Positions 43,665 to 52,713 are shown, counted from the stretch's first letter. The stretch is 64,000 nucleotides of DNA from Variovorax sp. V213 (GCF_041154455.1 NZ_AP028664.1:2419001-2483000), one strand, 5' to 3'. Notes: generated from the letters alone by a model not told the origin. Program-made: numbers and translations.

Positions 43665-44359
43665 TGCGGAAGTCTTTCGGGAACGATGCAGGAGAGCATC
43701 AGTTCATTGAGTTGCGAGGCCTGGCGCGGCTCCAATGCCGGCACGCTCAGGGCGGAGATGCGGCGCGGCAGCTTGTGCTTCAGGCGACCCTGTACGAGCG
43801 CCCCTTCGGATGCGGCGGCGCCCAGCAGCAGGCGATACCCGCGGTCGAGCACCACGCGGCCCGTGGCCAGGGGGCGCTGCTGCAGCACGGTGCCGTCCAT
43901 GCGCAGTTCGGTGAGCTGGGGCACGCGGTCGAGCACGAAGTCGACGGCGTCGCGGTCGAAACGGCGCGCCTGGCGGCGGATCTCCAGGCCAGCACCGCCG
44001 CGCAGCCTGAAAAGCGGCAGGTGCGCGCAGAAGCCCAGGTACGCCGAGAGACGACGCAGCGAGGCGGCGTCGAGCAGCGCCAGCCGCTTGAGCCGCGAGT
44101 CGAAGTTGTAGTCGGCCAGGGCGCGTGCTTGCACCGGTTCCGGGGCCTGCCGCCGTCGCAGCAGCTCGGCCAGAACGGCGCGGCCGGCGGGCCCCATGCG
44201 CGCCACCGACCGGTGCCGCGCCGGCCAATCAGGCGGCAGCCAGCTCGGATGCAGGTCGGCCTCGGGATGCAGGTTGAAGCGCATCACCAGGCGCACCAGG
44301 TCCATCGGGCCGGGCATGGCTGGAACAACGGGTTGCGGCGCTGCGGTCGATCCGGGCAT
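43646..44359 (-). CDS. sctK: SctK: type III sorting-platform protein
   Basis: 237 residues from ATG 44359. The pattern MDLVRLVMRFNLHPEADLH at about residue 19, HPSWLPPDW, and the region PRRISALSVPALEPRQASQL near the C-terminus fit the YscK/PscK family. SctK caps the cytoplasmic pods and connects SctQ to SctD. The start could also be the downstream ATG of MDLVRLV. It lies 10 bases after the sctJ stop. The presence of a recognisable SctK is a trait of Ysc-like more than Hrp1-like systems. Confidence 0.78.
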   Translation of the reverse strand: MPGSTAAPQPVVPAMPGPMDLVRLVMRFNLHPEADLHPSWLPPDWPARHRSVARMGPAGRAVLAELLRRRQAPEPVQARALADYNFDSRLKRLALLDAASLRRLSAYLGFCAHLPLFRLRGGAGLEIRRQARRFDRDAVDFVLDRVPQLTELRMDGTVLQQRPLATGRVVLDRGYRLLLGAAASEGALVQGRLKHKLPRRISALSVPALEPRQASQLNELMLSCIVPERLPQWDWLF

Positions 44360-44369
44360 GGGCGTGCGC

Positions 44370-45149
44370 TCAGCGCTTGTTGAGCACCTGGCGTCGCATC
44401 CAGGTGCGCCAGTCCTGGCCTCGGCGCCGCAGCAGCGTGGGCAGCGCCATGAGGCAGACGGCGGCCAGCAGCAGCAGGCCCAGCAGCACCATGGCGGTCT
44501 GCGTCGAGAGAATGCCCAGCACCATCGGCGCGCCGGCCGCGTGGCCCGCGGCCGCGGCACTGGTTGTGCGGCGCGCCTCGAACAGCGACAGCGAGACCTG
44601 GTCGTGCGTGAGACCTTCGATGCTGTGCGCCACCATGTCCTTCACGGCCGGCGCCAGCAGGCGCAGATCCACGTCGGGACGGTGCTTGATGAACACCGCC
44701 GCGGACGAGGGCCGGATCTTCTCGCTGAGCGGATCGTTGGCCGGGATGACCACGTGCACCCGCGCCGACACCACGCCGTCGACGTTGCGTAAGGTCTGCG
44801 ACAACTCCTGCGAGATGGCATAGATGTAGCGCATGCGCTCCTCCGAAGGCGTGGACACCAGGCCCTGCTTCTGGAACACCTCGCCCATGCTGGCGTAGCG
44901 CTCGGCCGGCAGGCCCTGCACCCGCAGCACATCCAGCGCCTGGCTCAGCCGGTCTTCCTCGACCTCGACCTGCCAGTTGCTTCCTTCGAGCTTGGTCTTG
45001 GCCGCGCCGATGCCTTCGGCCGACAGGGCCGCGACGATCTCGTTGGCCTCCTGCTCCTTGAGGTTGGAATAGAGCGCGACCTTGCAGCCGGCCAATGCCA
45101 GCAACAGCACGAGCGCGGCCAGCCAGCGCGGGCGTGGGAGTGTCTTCAT
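44370..45149 (-). CDS. sctJ: SctJ: inner-membrane ring lipoprotein
   Basis: 259 residues. Signal peptide with lipobox LALAGC (Cys about residue 22), then the two ring-building domains (YSNLKEQEANEIVAALSAEG and GVVSARVHVVIPANDPLS), ending with a membrane helix (TQTAMVLLGLLLLAAVCLMA) and a short basic tail. This is the FliF/YscJ family; it forms the inner ring of the basal body with SctD. Its ATG overlaps the sctI stop by four bases. Confidence 0.96.
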   Translation of the reverse strand: MKTLPRPRWLAALVLLLALAGCKVALYSNLKEQEANEIVAALSAEGIGAAKTKLEGSNWQVEVEEDRLSQALDVLRVQGLPAERYASMGEVFQKQGLVSTPSEERMRYIYAISQELSQTLRNVDGVVSARVHVVIPANDPLSEKIRPSSAAVFIKHRPDVDLRLLAPAVKDMVAHSIEGLTHDQVSLSLFEARRTTSAAAAGHAAGAPMVLGILSTQTAMVLLGLLLLAAVCLMALPTLLRRRGQDWRTWMRRQVLNKR

Positions 45150-45568
45150 TGCTGGTTCTTCAGCAGGCTGCCGAACAGGCTGGTCGCGGCGCTGGCCAGC
45201 CCGGTGGAAATATGCATTCGCGCAAACATCATGTTGGCTTCCATGGCGTGGTCGGTCATCACGAACATGGTCTTGATGGGGTCTGCGAAATCGATCGACT
45301 CGAGCATGCTCTTGCGCATGTCCTCGATGGAGCGCACGTTGCCCGACAACTGCGCGGCCAGCGACTTGGCCGCGTCGCCGATCGCGCTGGGCGCGGCCGT
45401 TCCGCCCGGTGCCTGCACGCCCTGCATCATGTTGGCGAACATGCGCGTCTCGCCCGGCTCGAAGCGCGACGGGCTGGCGGCGGACTGCTGCGCAGCCTGT
45501 GCTGAGGCGGAGGCCGCGGCTTCCGGTGGCGGTGCGCCAACGGCAGCCGACGCAATGGGATCGGTCAT
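45146..45568 (-). CDS. sctI: SctI: type III inner-rod protein
   Basis: 140 residues, with a flexible Ala/Ser/Pro-rich N-terminus and a helical C-terminus (SIEDMRKSMLESIDFADPIK, FVMTDHAMEANMMFARM, GSLLKNQQ). The size, the amphipathic C-terminal helix and its place just before sctJ match the YscI/PrgJ inner-rod family, which connects the export gate to the needle. Conservation is modest, so confidence comes mostly from synteny. A terminator-like hairpin lies just upstream, between it and the needle gene. Confidence 0.78.
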   Translation of the reverse strand: MTDPIASAAVGAPPPEAAASASAQAAQQSAASPSRFEPGETRMFANMMQGVQAPGGTAAPSAIGDAAKSLAAQLSGNVRSIEDMRKSMLESIDFADPIKTMFVMTDHAMEANMMFARMHISTGLASAATSLFGSLLKNQQ

Positions 45569-45584
45569 GTTTCACTCTCCTCGG

Positions 45585-45630
45585 AAAAGAAAAAAGGCCG
45601 CGCGAAGCCTTACGGCTCCACGCGGGCCTC
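45585..45630 (-). terminator. Hairpin with T-run between sctF and sctI
   Basis: On the minus strand, just after the sctF stop, GGCCCGCGTGGAGCC and GGCTTCGCGCGGCC form an imperfect stem around GTAA, followed by TTTTTTCTTTT. This is the layout of a Rho-independent terminator. In the middle of an operon it would act as an attenuator, giving much more needle mRNA upstream than rod and ring mRNA downstream. Confidence 0.7.
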
Positions 45631-45634
45631 CCCG

Positions 45635-45838
45635 TCAGTTCTGCTTGGCGGACTGGCGGATGTCGTTGCCGGTGGACTTCGCCACTTCGGTGCCGGCGGC
45701 GTTGGCGCCGTTGACCGTCTGTGCCGTGGCGGCTGCGCCCGAGATGGTGGCGCCCGCAGCCATGCTGACGCTCATCAGGCGAGCCTGGTCGGCCGCGGCT
45801 TGCTGCATTTGCTGGATCGAGGTGTCGACTGCGCTCAT
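45635..45838 (-). CDS. sctF: SctF-like needle/pilus subunit (small)
   Basis: 67 residues from ATG 45838, preceded by AGGAG at a good distance. Ala/Gln/Ser/Thr-rich, without cysteine or aromatic residues, and predicted helical (SIQQMQQAAADQARLMSVSM). It sits between sctD and sctI, where the needle gene is found in other systems, and is followed by a terminator-like hairpin as expected for a highly expressed subunit. Needle proteins are normally about 80 residues, so this one is slightly short and the sequence match is weak. An Hrp-type pilin is the alternative. Confidence 0.62.
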   Translation of the reverse strand: MSAVDTSIQQMQQAAADQARLMSVSMAAGATISGAAATAQTVNGANAAGTEVAKSTGNDIRQSAKQN

Positions 45839-45979
45839 GGTGAAACTCCTGTCAAAGGTTGAGGTTTTTTTCAGTTGCGGATGAAGGCACTCCGCCATTC
45901 GGCGAAGCCATTCCATGCGGCGCACCGCGGTGCATCTGCGCATGAAATCGGGGGCGCGGGATGAAGGAAAACATGTCCT

Positions 45980-47149
45980 TCACCTCGCGGGTTTCTTGTT
46001 GGGCACGCCGCCGCTCAGGACCAGCCCGTCGGCGTCGATGCGCTTCAGTTCGGCGCCGGAGCGCAGCACCGAACCTTCGTAGTAGCGGTTGCCGTTCGAG
46101 AGCTGGATGTGGCGCAGGCCCTCGCCGTCTTCGGTGATGCTCACCATGCGGGCCGGCAGCACGCTCTGCCAGCTGTCCCACTGGGCGCGCATATCGTCGT
46201 CCTTGCTCTCGGTCTTGGGTTTTTCGCGGTACTGCACCTTGTCGGAAACCAGCACCGAGGGATGCAGGTCTTCGCTGAGGCGGCGGATCTTCTGCCGCAC
46301 GGCGGCGTCTTCCACCGTGCCGGTCAGCGCCAGCCGGCCCTGGCCGGTATAGGTCACAGCCACGCCGGGATCGTCGACGTAGCGGCGCGCCTGCTCGACC
46401 ATGTCCTCGGCCGAATGCACGTTGACGCTGACCCTGCTGCCGAAGCGCGCCATGGCGTCTTCCAGCGTCTTGCGGCGCTGCTTCGATTCCACATACCCCT
46501 TGACGCCGAACTGTCCGCCCGGCGCTGCGATCACCTCGACCTCGGGGAACGGCACGAGTGCCTTTTCCACCTCTGCCAGGTTCACGCTGCCGCCGTTCAT
46601 GGCGCCGCCGCCATCGCCGATCAGCGCCGTGGCCGCGAGCCCGAGCACGGCCAGAATCGCCACCACGCCGCCTACCCACAGGCCCAGCCTTTGCGCCCCC
46701 GCGCCCTGCTGCTGCGCCAGCGCCTCGCCCTCGGGTAGTGCGCCGTGCACCGGCGCAAACATGCGATCTTCCTGCGCGCTGGCGGGATAGGTGCGGTCGA
46801 GCTGAAAGTCAATCTGGCCGACGCTCACGATGTCGCCGGCGACCACGCTCTTGCGCGGCTGCTGCATCTCCTCGCCGTTGAGGTGCGCCGAGGCGGTGCC
46901 CAGGCGCTGCATCGACACCACCAGCTCGCCGACGGTGAACGCGAGGTGGCGCGGCAGCACGTCGCCGCCCGGCAGCATCACCTCGCATTCGCCGCCCGAG
47001 CCCAGCACGTTGATGCCGGGCTTGAGCACGATGGTGCGGCCCTTCACCGCGCCGCTCAGGAAGCGCAGGCACCAGCCGGCGGCCTGCGCGCCTTGCGGGG
47101 CCGCTGGCTCGGCACGGGCGTCGTCGTCGAACGGAACTTCGCCATTCAT
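45980..47149 (-). CDS. sctD: SctD: type III inner-membrane ring protein
   Basis: 389 residues from ATG 47149, preceded by GGAGG; a TTG at 47155 overlapping the sctC stop is less likely. N-terminal cytoplasmic FHA-like domain (KPGINVLGSGGECEVMLPGG), membrane helix at about residues 155-175 (LGLWVGGVVAILAVLGLAAT), then periplasmic ring-building/BON-like domains (GRLALTGTVEDAAVRQKIRR). It forms the outer of the two inner-membrane rings and contacts SctK and SctJ. 141 bases separate it from sctF. Confidence 0.88.
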   Translation of the reverse strand: MNGEVPFDDDARAEPAAPQGAQAAGWCLRFLSGAVKGRTIVLKPGINVLGSGGECEVMLPGGDVLPRHLAFTVGELVVSMQRLGTASAHLNGEEMQQPRKSVVAGDIVSVGQIDFQLDRTYPASAQEDRMFAPVHGALPEGEALAQQQGAGAQRLGLWVGGVVAILAVLGLAATALIGDGGGAMNGGSVNLAEVEKALVPFPEVEVIAAPGGQFGVKGYVESKQRRKTLEDAMARFGSRVSVNVHSAEDMVEQARRYVDDPGVAVTYTGQGRLALTGTVEDAAVRQKIRRLSEDLHPSVLVSDKVQYREKPKTESKDDDMRAQWDSWQSVLPARMVSITEDGEGLRHIQLSNGNRYYEGSVLRSGAELKRIDADGLVLSGGVPNKKPAR

Positions 47150-47151
47150 CG

Positions 47152-48924
47152 TCAACCTCCGGGCTCGGGCAGGGGCAACATCGGCACCGAGGCCGTGGAA
47201 CCTGGCGTCACGAGGCGCGGCGTCAGCAGATAGAAGCGCTCCATGTTGGCCTGCTTCTTGTCGGTGTACCTGAAGAGGCCGCCCACGCCGGGGATGTCCT
47301 TCAGCAGCGGAACGCCGGTGATCGCATTGCTCTTCTCTTCCGACGAGTAGCCGGCGATCAGCAGGCTCGCGCCTTCGTCGACCAGTGCCTGCGTGTTGAC
47401 CGTGCGGCGGCGCACGATCGGAATCTTGTCGACGGATTGCGGGCTCAGGTCGCCATCGACGATGTCGATCGACATCATCACGCCGCGCCCGGCCTTCTCG
47501 TCGATGATGAGAGGCGTCACGCGCACGGCGGTACCGGCGGTGATGCTGAACAGGCCCGCGTCCTGGAAGCCGTCCACGCGCACGTAGAACTCGCTCAGGT
47601 TCTCCAGCACCGCCTCGGTGTTGTCCAGCGTCATGACCTTGGGGCGGGCCACGAAGTTGGCGCTGCCGTTGGTGGCCAGCGCAGTCACGCGGGCGAGCAG
47701 GTAGTTGCGTGCGCTGTTGCCGATGGCGGCGGTGAACATGCCGCCCAGCGGCGTGAGCGGATTGCCCGTGGTGTCGAAGCTTCCGATCTGGCCGGCTTCG
47801 CTGCCGGTGCCGCCCCAGGTCAGCGGCCCGCGGTCACCGCGTCCGGTCTGGAAGTCGGCGTGCCGCCCGTGCAGACGCCAGTCGACACCCAGGCTGCTGA
47901 GCGTGTCGGAACTGATGTCCATGATGGTCACCTCGATCTCCACGAGCCGCGGGCGCGTGTCCATCGATTCGATCAGCCGCGCGTACTGCGCCATCTTGTC
48001 GGGCATGTCGCGCACCAGCACGGCGTTCATGCGCGTGTCGGCCTGGAACTGCGGCAGCTCGTTGCCGACGATGCTCGACATGCCGCCCAGCGTGGCCGCA
48101 TCGCCGCCCGAGCCGGCGCCGGCAATGTCGATCTTGGGTGCGTTGATGGCCTCGCCGCTGCGCAGCTTGATCTGCCGGTTCGGCCCCACCGAGAGGGGCC
48201 CGCCGGTTCCGCGCCCGCCGCCGCCGGACGACTGGCTGCCGCTCCGGCCGTACAGGCTGCGCAGCACGTTGGCCACGCCCGGAATCACCGTCTCCTTGCC
48301 CGACCGGTTGATGCGGAAGTCGGAGGCCCAGGCGTACTTGAGCGGGAACAGGCGGATTTCGGCACCCTCGGCCATCGCGGTCTTCTGGTCCGCGAGCTTC
48401 ACCGCCTGGCGCACCATCTCCACATAGCGCCGCGGGCCGGTCACGTAGACGCTGGCGTCGCGCTCGCTGATGCTGAGCGGATAGCGCTCGTCGGAGATGT
48501 GCAGCCGCACCAGCGTCTCGGCAATGCGCCCGGCATTCTCCGCCGCGATCGGCAGCACCTCGCTCTTTGCATCGGCGGCCAGGTCGACGAACAGAAAGGC
48601 ACCGTCGAAATACCAGGTGAGCCCGTTGACCGCGCACACGCTGTTCAGGATGTTCTTCGCGGGCCCGTCGAACTTGCCGCTGATGACGCCGTTGACCTTG
48701 GGATCGATCACCGCCGTGATGCCCTGCGAGGAGGCCAGCTCGCGCAGGAAGTCGCCGAGCGGCTTCTCGTTGGCAACGATCTGGAAAGGCCTGTTCTGCC
48801 AGCGGAACTCCGCGGCCAGGCTGTGCTGCACGAGCAGCAGCATGAGCACGGCACAACCAAGCATCATGAAGGCCTGCCGGCGGACGAGAACAAGGCGCAC
48901 AACGATCCGCATCGCGGCAGTCAT
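47152..48924 (-). CDS. sctC: SctC: outer-membrane secretin
   Basis: 590 residues. Sec-type signal peptide (residues 1-37, core FMMLGCAVLMLLLVQHSLA), then N0/N1-like domains, a Gly-rich linker near residue 235 (SGSQSSGGGGRGTGG), and the secretin core ending GVPLLKDIPGVGGLFRYTDK, the hallmark VPxLxDIPxxGxLF of the type II/III secretins. It forms the outer-membrane ring through which the needle passes. The ATG at 48924 overlaps the sctS stop by four bases; a longer upstream frame merely shadows sctS. Confidence 0.96.
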   Translation of the reverse strand: MTAAMRIVVRLVLVRRQAFMMLGCAVLMLLLVQHSLAAEFRWQNRPFQIVANEKPLGDFLRELASSQGITAVIDPKVNGVISGKFDGPAKNILNSVCAVNGLTWYFDGAFLFVDLAADAKSEVLPIAAENAGRIAETLVRLHISDERYPLSISERDASVYVTGPRRYVEMVRQAVKLADQKTAMAEGAEIRLFPLKYAWASDFRINRSGKETVIPGVANVLRSLYGRSGSQSSGGGGRGTGGPLSVGPNRQIKLRSGEAINAPKIDIAGAGSGGDAATLGGMSSIVGNELPQFQADTRMNAVLVRDMPDKMAQYARLIESMDTRPRLVEIEVTIMDISSDTLSSLGVDWRLHGRHADFQTGRGDRGPLTWGGTGSEAGQIGSFDTTGNPLTPLGGMFTAAIGNSARNYLLARVTALATNGSANFVARPKVMTLDNTEAVLENLSEFYVRVDGFQDAGLFSITAGTAVRVTPLIIDEKAGRGVMMSIDIVDGDLSPQSVDKIPIVRRRTVNTQALVDEGASLLIAGYSSEEKSNAITGVPLLKDIPGVGGLFRYTDKKQANMERFYLLTPRLVTPGSTASVPMLPLPEPGG

Positions 48925-49187
48925 GAGAGCGTTGTCAGCGACAGGAACGCGCGCTCCGCGAAGCGCATCACGTCGCGCCCCAGCCAGCCGGCCGTGACGA
49001 TGATCGCCACCATCACCGCGATGAGACGCACCGACTGGCCGATGCTCTGGTCCTGCACCTGCGTCACGGCCTGCAGCACCGCCACGATGAGCGACGACAG
49101 CGTGGCCACCACCACCACCGGCAGCGAGATCCACAGCACGAGCAGCAGGCCCTCGCGCGTGATGTCCAGGATGTTCTGCGGTGTCAT
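48921..49187 (-). CDS. sctS: SctS: type III export-gate protein
   Basis: 88 residues with two membrane helices (LLLVLWISLPVVVVATLSSL and LIAVMVAIIVTAGWLG) joined by VAVLQAVTQVQDQS, a near-perfect match to the FliQ/YscS family. With SctR and SctT it builds the helical export gate. In most systems it is next to sctR; here sctR is divergently transcribed about 3.5 kb away and sctS sits between sctV and sctC. Confidence 0.97.
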   Translation of the reverse strand: MTPQNILDITREGLLLVLWISLPVVVVATLSSLIVAVLQAVTQVQDQSIGQSVRLIAVMVAIIVTAGWLGRDVMRFAERAFLSLTTLS

Positions 49188-49232
49188 GGTGGGCTTCGGC
49201 TCCCTCGGGAAACAGGTCGTTGTTGTCGTTCA

Positions 49233-51305
49233 TCAATGCGCTTGGGGATTGGTGATCCAGCCCACGGGTTGCAGGGCCACGTCGTCGTCTATTTCCTGGT
49301 AGGACAGCACCGCCATGTGCGGTGCCACCGGTTCGATCAGGTTCTTGATGTAGCGGCGCACGTCCGACGACGCGATGGCTACCACGCGGTTGGCGGTGGA
49401 ACCCAGAATGCGGCGCAGCTGCTCGCGGATGTCCTGCGTGACGGCCGGGCTCAAGAGCAACAGGTTGCCGCGCGGCGAACGCTCGATGGCGTTCTGCACG
49501 CGGTCCAGCAGGCTGGACTCGAACAGGATCGCCTCGAGCTGGCGATTCGCGCCGACATAGCGGCTCGTGATGTAGCGCCCGAGATGGATGCGCACCAGCT
49601 CGGTCAGCGCAATACCGTCCTGCTCCTTGGCGGCCCACATGGTCAGGCTCTCGAAGATGGCGTGCAGGTTGCGGATCGGAATGCCTTCCTGCAGCAGCCG
49701 GCGCAGCACCTCGGCAATGCGCTGCGCCGAGGCCACGCGCAGCACTTCGGCAGCGAGCTCGGGCGCATCGCGCTGCACCGAATGCAAGAGGCGCTGCACT
49801 TCCTGCAGGCCGATCAGGTCCTTCACGTGGCGGCGCACGGTGTGGTCGACATGCAGGCTCACCACTTGGGCGCCGGTCCACGCCGTCATGCCGGGCTCCG
49901 GGTCCGGTACCCAGACAGCCCGCGCAAAGGGGCCGAAAGGCTCGGCGACTTCCGCACCGGGCGGGGTCGAGACCGCCTGCGCGGGGTCGAGCAGCAACCA
50001 CCCCGGCTTGAGCATGCCGCGGGCCACCGCCACGTCGTGCACCAGCACCTGATACTCGTTATCGGCCATGCCCTCTGCGTAGTTCAGCTGCAGCCGCGGA
50101 AAGATCGGCCCGAGGTCGGATTCGACCGAGTTCTTGACCAGCGACAGGTGCTGGTCGAGTACGAAGCGGTCGACCGCACTGCGCAGGCCCGAAGACAGGC
50201 GCACCGCCAGCGGCGCGGCAATGGCATGGTCGGTGTCGGTTTCTTCGGACGCCACGCCGTCGCCGTGGGAGATCCAGCCCGGCGTGTTGCGTTGCTGGCG
50301 CAGCATGCGCATTGCAAGACCCAGTCCGATCAGGAGGGCGGCCAGCAGGCCGAACACCCATTTCGGAAAACCGGGAACGATGAGGAAGCTGGCCACCGCG
50401 AGGCCCGCGATGATCAGCGCGCGCGGATGCGCCATCATCTGCTCGCCGATCTGCTGCGCGAGCTGCGAGTCGCGGCGGTCGCCGGTGCTCACGCGCGTGA
50501 TGACGATGCCCGCCGCAATCGACACCAAGAGCGACGGAATCTGCGACACCATGCCGTCGCCCACCGTCAGGATGGCGTAGCGCTGCAGCGCACCGCCCAG
50601 CGTCATGTCGTGCATCAGCGTGCCGATGGCGATGCCCGCGAGGATGTTGACCAGCGCGATCACGATGCTGGCAATGGCATCGCCTTTGACGAACTTCATC
50701 GCACCGTCCATCGCACCGTGCAGCTGGCACTCCTGCTCCAGCAAGCGGCGCTGCTTCTGCGCCTTGGCGGAAGAAAGCACGCCGGCGCGCACGTCGGCAT
50801 CGATGCTCATCTGCTTGCCCGGCATGGCATCGAGCGCGAAGCGCGCCGCCACCTCGGCCACGCGCTCCGAACCCTTGGCAATCACGATGAACTGCACGAT
50901 GGCGATGATGAGGAACACCACGCCGCCCACCACCACGTTGTTGCCGACGATCAGCTTGCCGAAGGTGTCGATGATGTGGCCGGCGTTGGCTTGCAGCAGG
51001 ATCAGCTTGGTCGACGCGATGTTGAGCGCAAGCCGGAACAAGGTGGTGAAAAGAAGCAGCGACGGAAAGGTCGACAGCGACAGCGCCGAAGGCACGTACA
51101 TCGCGACGATCAACAGCACCAGGCTGATGGCCAGGTTGCTCGCAATCAGCAGGTCGAGCAGCGGCGTAGGCAGCGGCAGCACGAACAACGCCACCACCAC
51201 CACGAGCAGGCCTGCGAGCAGCAAGTCGTTGTAGCGGCCGGCATTGCCCAGCAGGTCGCGAAAGCTGCCGCGGTAGGGTTGAAATGATCGCGAGGGACTC
51301 GCCAT
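49233..51305 (-). CDS. sctV: SctV: major export-apparatus protein
   Basis: 690 residues of the FlhA/YscV family. About eight membrane helices in the first 330 residues with diagnostic sequences LFRLALNIASTKLILLQA and VAARFALDAMPGKQMSID (the FHIPEP-type loop), then the cytoplasmic nonameric ring domain. It binds chaperone-cargo complexes and uses the proton gradient. First gene of the minus-strand operon; AAGGA precedes its ATG. 45 bases to sctS. Confidence 0.97.
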   Translation of the reverse strand: MASPSRSFQPYRGSFRDLLGNAGRYNDLLLAGLLVVVVALFVLPLPTPLLDLLIASNLAISLVLLIVAMYVPSALSLSTFPSLLLFTTLFRLALNIASTKLILLQANAGHIIDTFGKLIVGNNVVVGGVVFLIIAIVQFIVIAKGSERVAEVAARFALDAMPGKQMSIDADVRAGVLSSAKAQKQRRLLEQECQLHGAMDGAMKFVKGDAIASIVIALVNILAGIAIGTLMHDMTLGGALQRYAILTVGDGMVSQIPSLLVSIAAGIVITRVSTGDRRDSQLAQQIGEQMMAHPRALIIAGLAVASFLIVPGFPKWVFGLLAALLIGLGLAMRMLRQQRNTPGWISHGDGVASEETDTDHAIAAPLAVRLSSGLRSAVDRFVLDQHLSLVKNSVESDLGPIFPRLQLNYAEGMADNEYQVLVHDVAVARGMLKPGWLLLDPAQAVSTPPGAEVAEPFGPFARAVWVPDPEPGMTAWTGAQVVSLHVDHTVRRHVKDLIGLQEVQRLLHSVQRDAPELAAEVLRVASAQRIAEVLRRLLQEGIPIRNLHAIFESLTMWAAKEQDGIALTELVRIHLGRYITSRYVGANRQLEAILFESSLLDRVQNAIERSPRGNLLLLSPAVTQDIREQLRRILGSTANRVVAIASSDVRRYIKNLIEPVAPHMAVLSYQEIDDDVALQPVGWITNPQAH

Positions 51306-51604
51306 TGCGTCCTTGCTCTATTGAATTTCTTGGAGTTTTTGTTGGATGCGCATCGCCTCGCGACGCACATCGAGCGTGAAGAACCTCACGTCGCGGTGGA
51401 CTCTAAGCGCCGCCCTCCGTCCGCGGCAACCACGAGTTTTCGTAAGTACGAAGGACCTGTGGCGCGCGCGGCACTACGCTTTTGCGTACTACCTGCGCCC
51501 TGCCCCTTTCGCTAAGCTGCGCCGACCCGATGCGAAGGTGTTCGCGTTGCCTGAAAGTACGTAGATAGTGACAAGACGCAGAAGTTGTTCGAACGAAAGC
51601 ATGC
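51306..51604. promoter_or_regulatory. Divergent promoter region of the type III locus
   Basis: 299 bases between sctV and sctQ without a gene. A perfect inverted repeat, TTCGTA-AG-TACGAA, lies at 51439-51452. GTAC also occurs in GCGTACTA near 51485-51491 and in AGTACGTA near 51556-51563, so a GTAC-centred regulator site is possible. No PIP box (TTCGC-N15-TTCGC) is present: TTCGC occurs at 51508 and 51541, spacing 28. The main type III promoters should be here. Confidence 0.55.
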
Positions 51605-52702
51605 ATGCCGGCCGGGCCTGCTGAAGCGGTGACCGAGCTCGGCGAGGCTCGCAGCTTGCCTCGCGCCGATGCAGCGAATGTGCGTGCGCTCAACCGCCTC
51701 CATGCGGTGGCGCCTTGGCACGGCCTGGCGGCCAAGGGCACGAGCTACCGCCTCGCGTGGCAGCACGACGAAGCCTTTGCCCACACCACCCGCGAGAGCT
51801 ACAGCTTCAAGCTTGGCGCGCACATCGGCCATCTCGCCATGGATGCGCCGAGCATGCAGGCGCTGCTCGGCGAGCGCCGCATCGACCTGCTGCCGCGCGA
51901 CCTGCGCTACATCCTGCTGGCCGACGCGCTTCACCCGGTGATCGACGCGCTCGAGAAGGCGCTGCGCCTGCATTTCGAATGGCAGCCTTCGGCCGCCATC
52001 CGTGAATCGCGCGAACAGCCGCTCATGCATTGCGACCCCGAGCGCGCCGCCTTCTTCGTTGCCACGCCATCGGACGGTGGCGCGATGCTGCGCGGCTGCG
52101 TGCAGTTCGACGATGCCGCCACGCTCGACGCCCTCGTGCCCCCGGCCACCGGACCTCGCCATGCCGTGCGAACGAGCGAAGCTTTCCGCGCATTGCGCAT
52201 GCCGGTGAGCTTTCGGCTCGGCAGCACGCCGATCCAGCTTCGCGAGATCAGCAGCATCCGCCCCGGCGACATCGTCGGCATCGAGCAATGGAGTTCTTCG
52301 GGTGCCGCGATCGTCGTCACCGCCGAGCTGGGAGGCCCCGGCGGGCTGCACCTCTCGGCCGTTGCGGAGGGCTCGCGCATCACCGTTCAGCAATCGAGAG
52401 ACAGTGCCATGAAGCCAGATACGCCCGCCGATCCTGCGCCCGCCGCAGACAACGTCAACCTGCCGATCGACCGGCTCGATGCGCTGGAGGTGACGCTGCG
52501 CTTCGAGGTGGGCGAACTGTCGCTGTCGCTCGGCGAGCTGAAGAGCATCCGCGCCGGCCACGTGTTCGACTTGGCCGAGCCGCTCAACCGCAGCCCGGTG
52601 CGCATCCTGGCGCACGGCAACGTGCTGGGCAAGGGCTACCTTGTCGCCGTGGGCGACCGCCTGGGCGTGCGTGTGTCGGAGTTCGCTCCCGGCGAAGTCT
52701 GA
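51605..52702 (+). CDS. sctQ: SctQ: type III cytoplasmic sorting-platform protein
   Basis: 365 residues. The C-terminal 90 residues form a SpoA/FliN-like domain (TLRFEVGELSLSLGELKSIR, RILAHGNVLGKGYLVAVGDR) and an earlier SpoA-like domain covers about residues 195-260. It makes the pods with SctK, SctL and SctN. An in-frame ATG at 52409, preceded by GAGAGA, could yield a free C-terminal SctQ product as in other systems. It is transcribed divergently from sctV and followed by sctR. Confidence 0.87.
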   Translation: MPAGPAEAVTELGEARSLPRADAANVRALNRLHAVAPWHGLAAKGTSYRLAWQHDEAFAHTTRESYSFKLGAHIGHLAMDAPSMQALLGERRIDLLPRDLRYILLADALHPVIDALEKALRLHFEWQPSAAIRESREQPLMHCDPERAAFFVATPSDGGAMLRGCVQFDDAATLDALVPPATGPRHAVRTSEAFRALRMPVSFRLGSTPIQLREISSIRPGDIVGIEQWSSSGAAIVVTAELGGPGGLHLSAVAEGSRITVQQSRDSAMKPDTPADPAPAADNVNLPIDRLDALEVTLRFEVGELSLSLGELKSIRAGHVFDLAEPLNRSPVRILAHGNVLGKGYLVAVGDRLGVRVSEFAPGEV

Positions 52703-52713
52703 GCGGGCTCCCC

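Noticed and set aside
47152..50001. Long frame making SctC 949 residues, or a small gene starting MNDNNDLFPEG at 49233
   Set aside because: The added part reads through sctS and sctV out of frame. A proper signal peptide and an ATGA overlap with sctS place the SctC start at 48924.
51508..51545. PIP-box-like TTCGC words near sctQ
   Set aside because: Spacing between the two TTCGC words is 28, not 15, and the nearby GCGAA is in inverted orientation.
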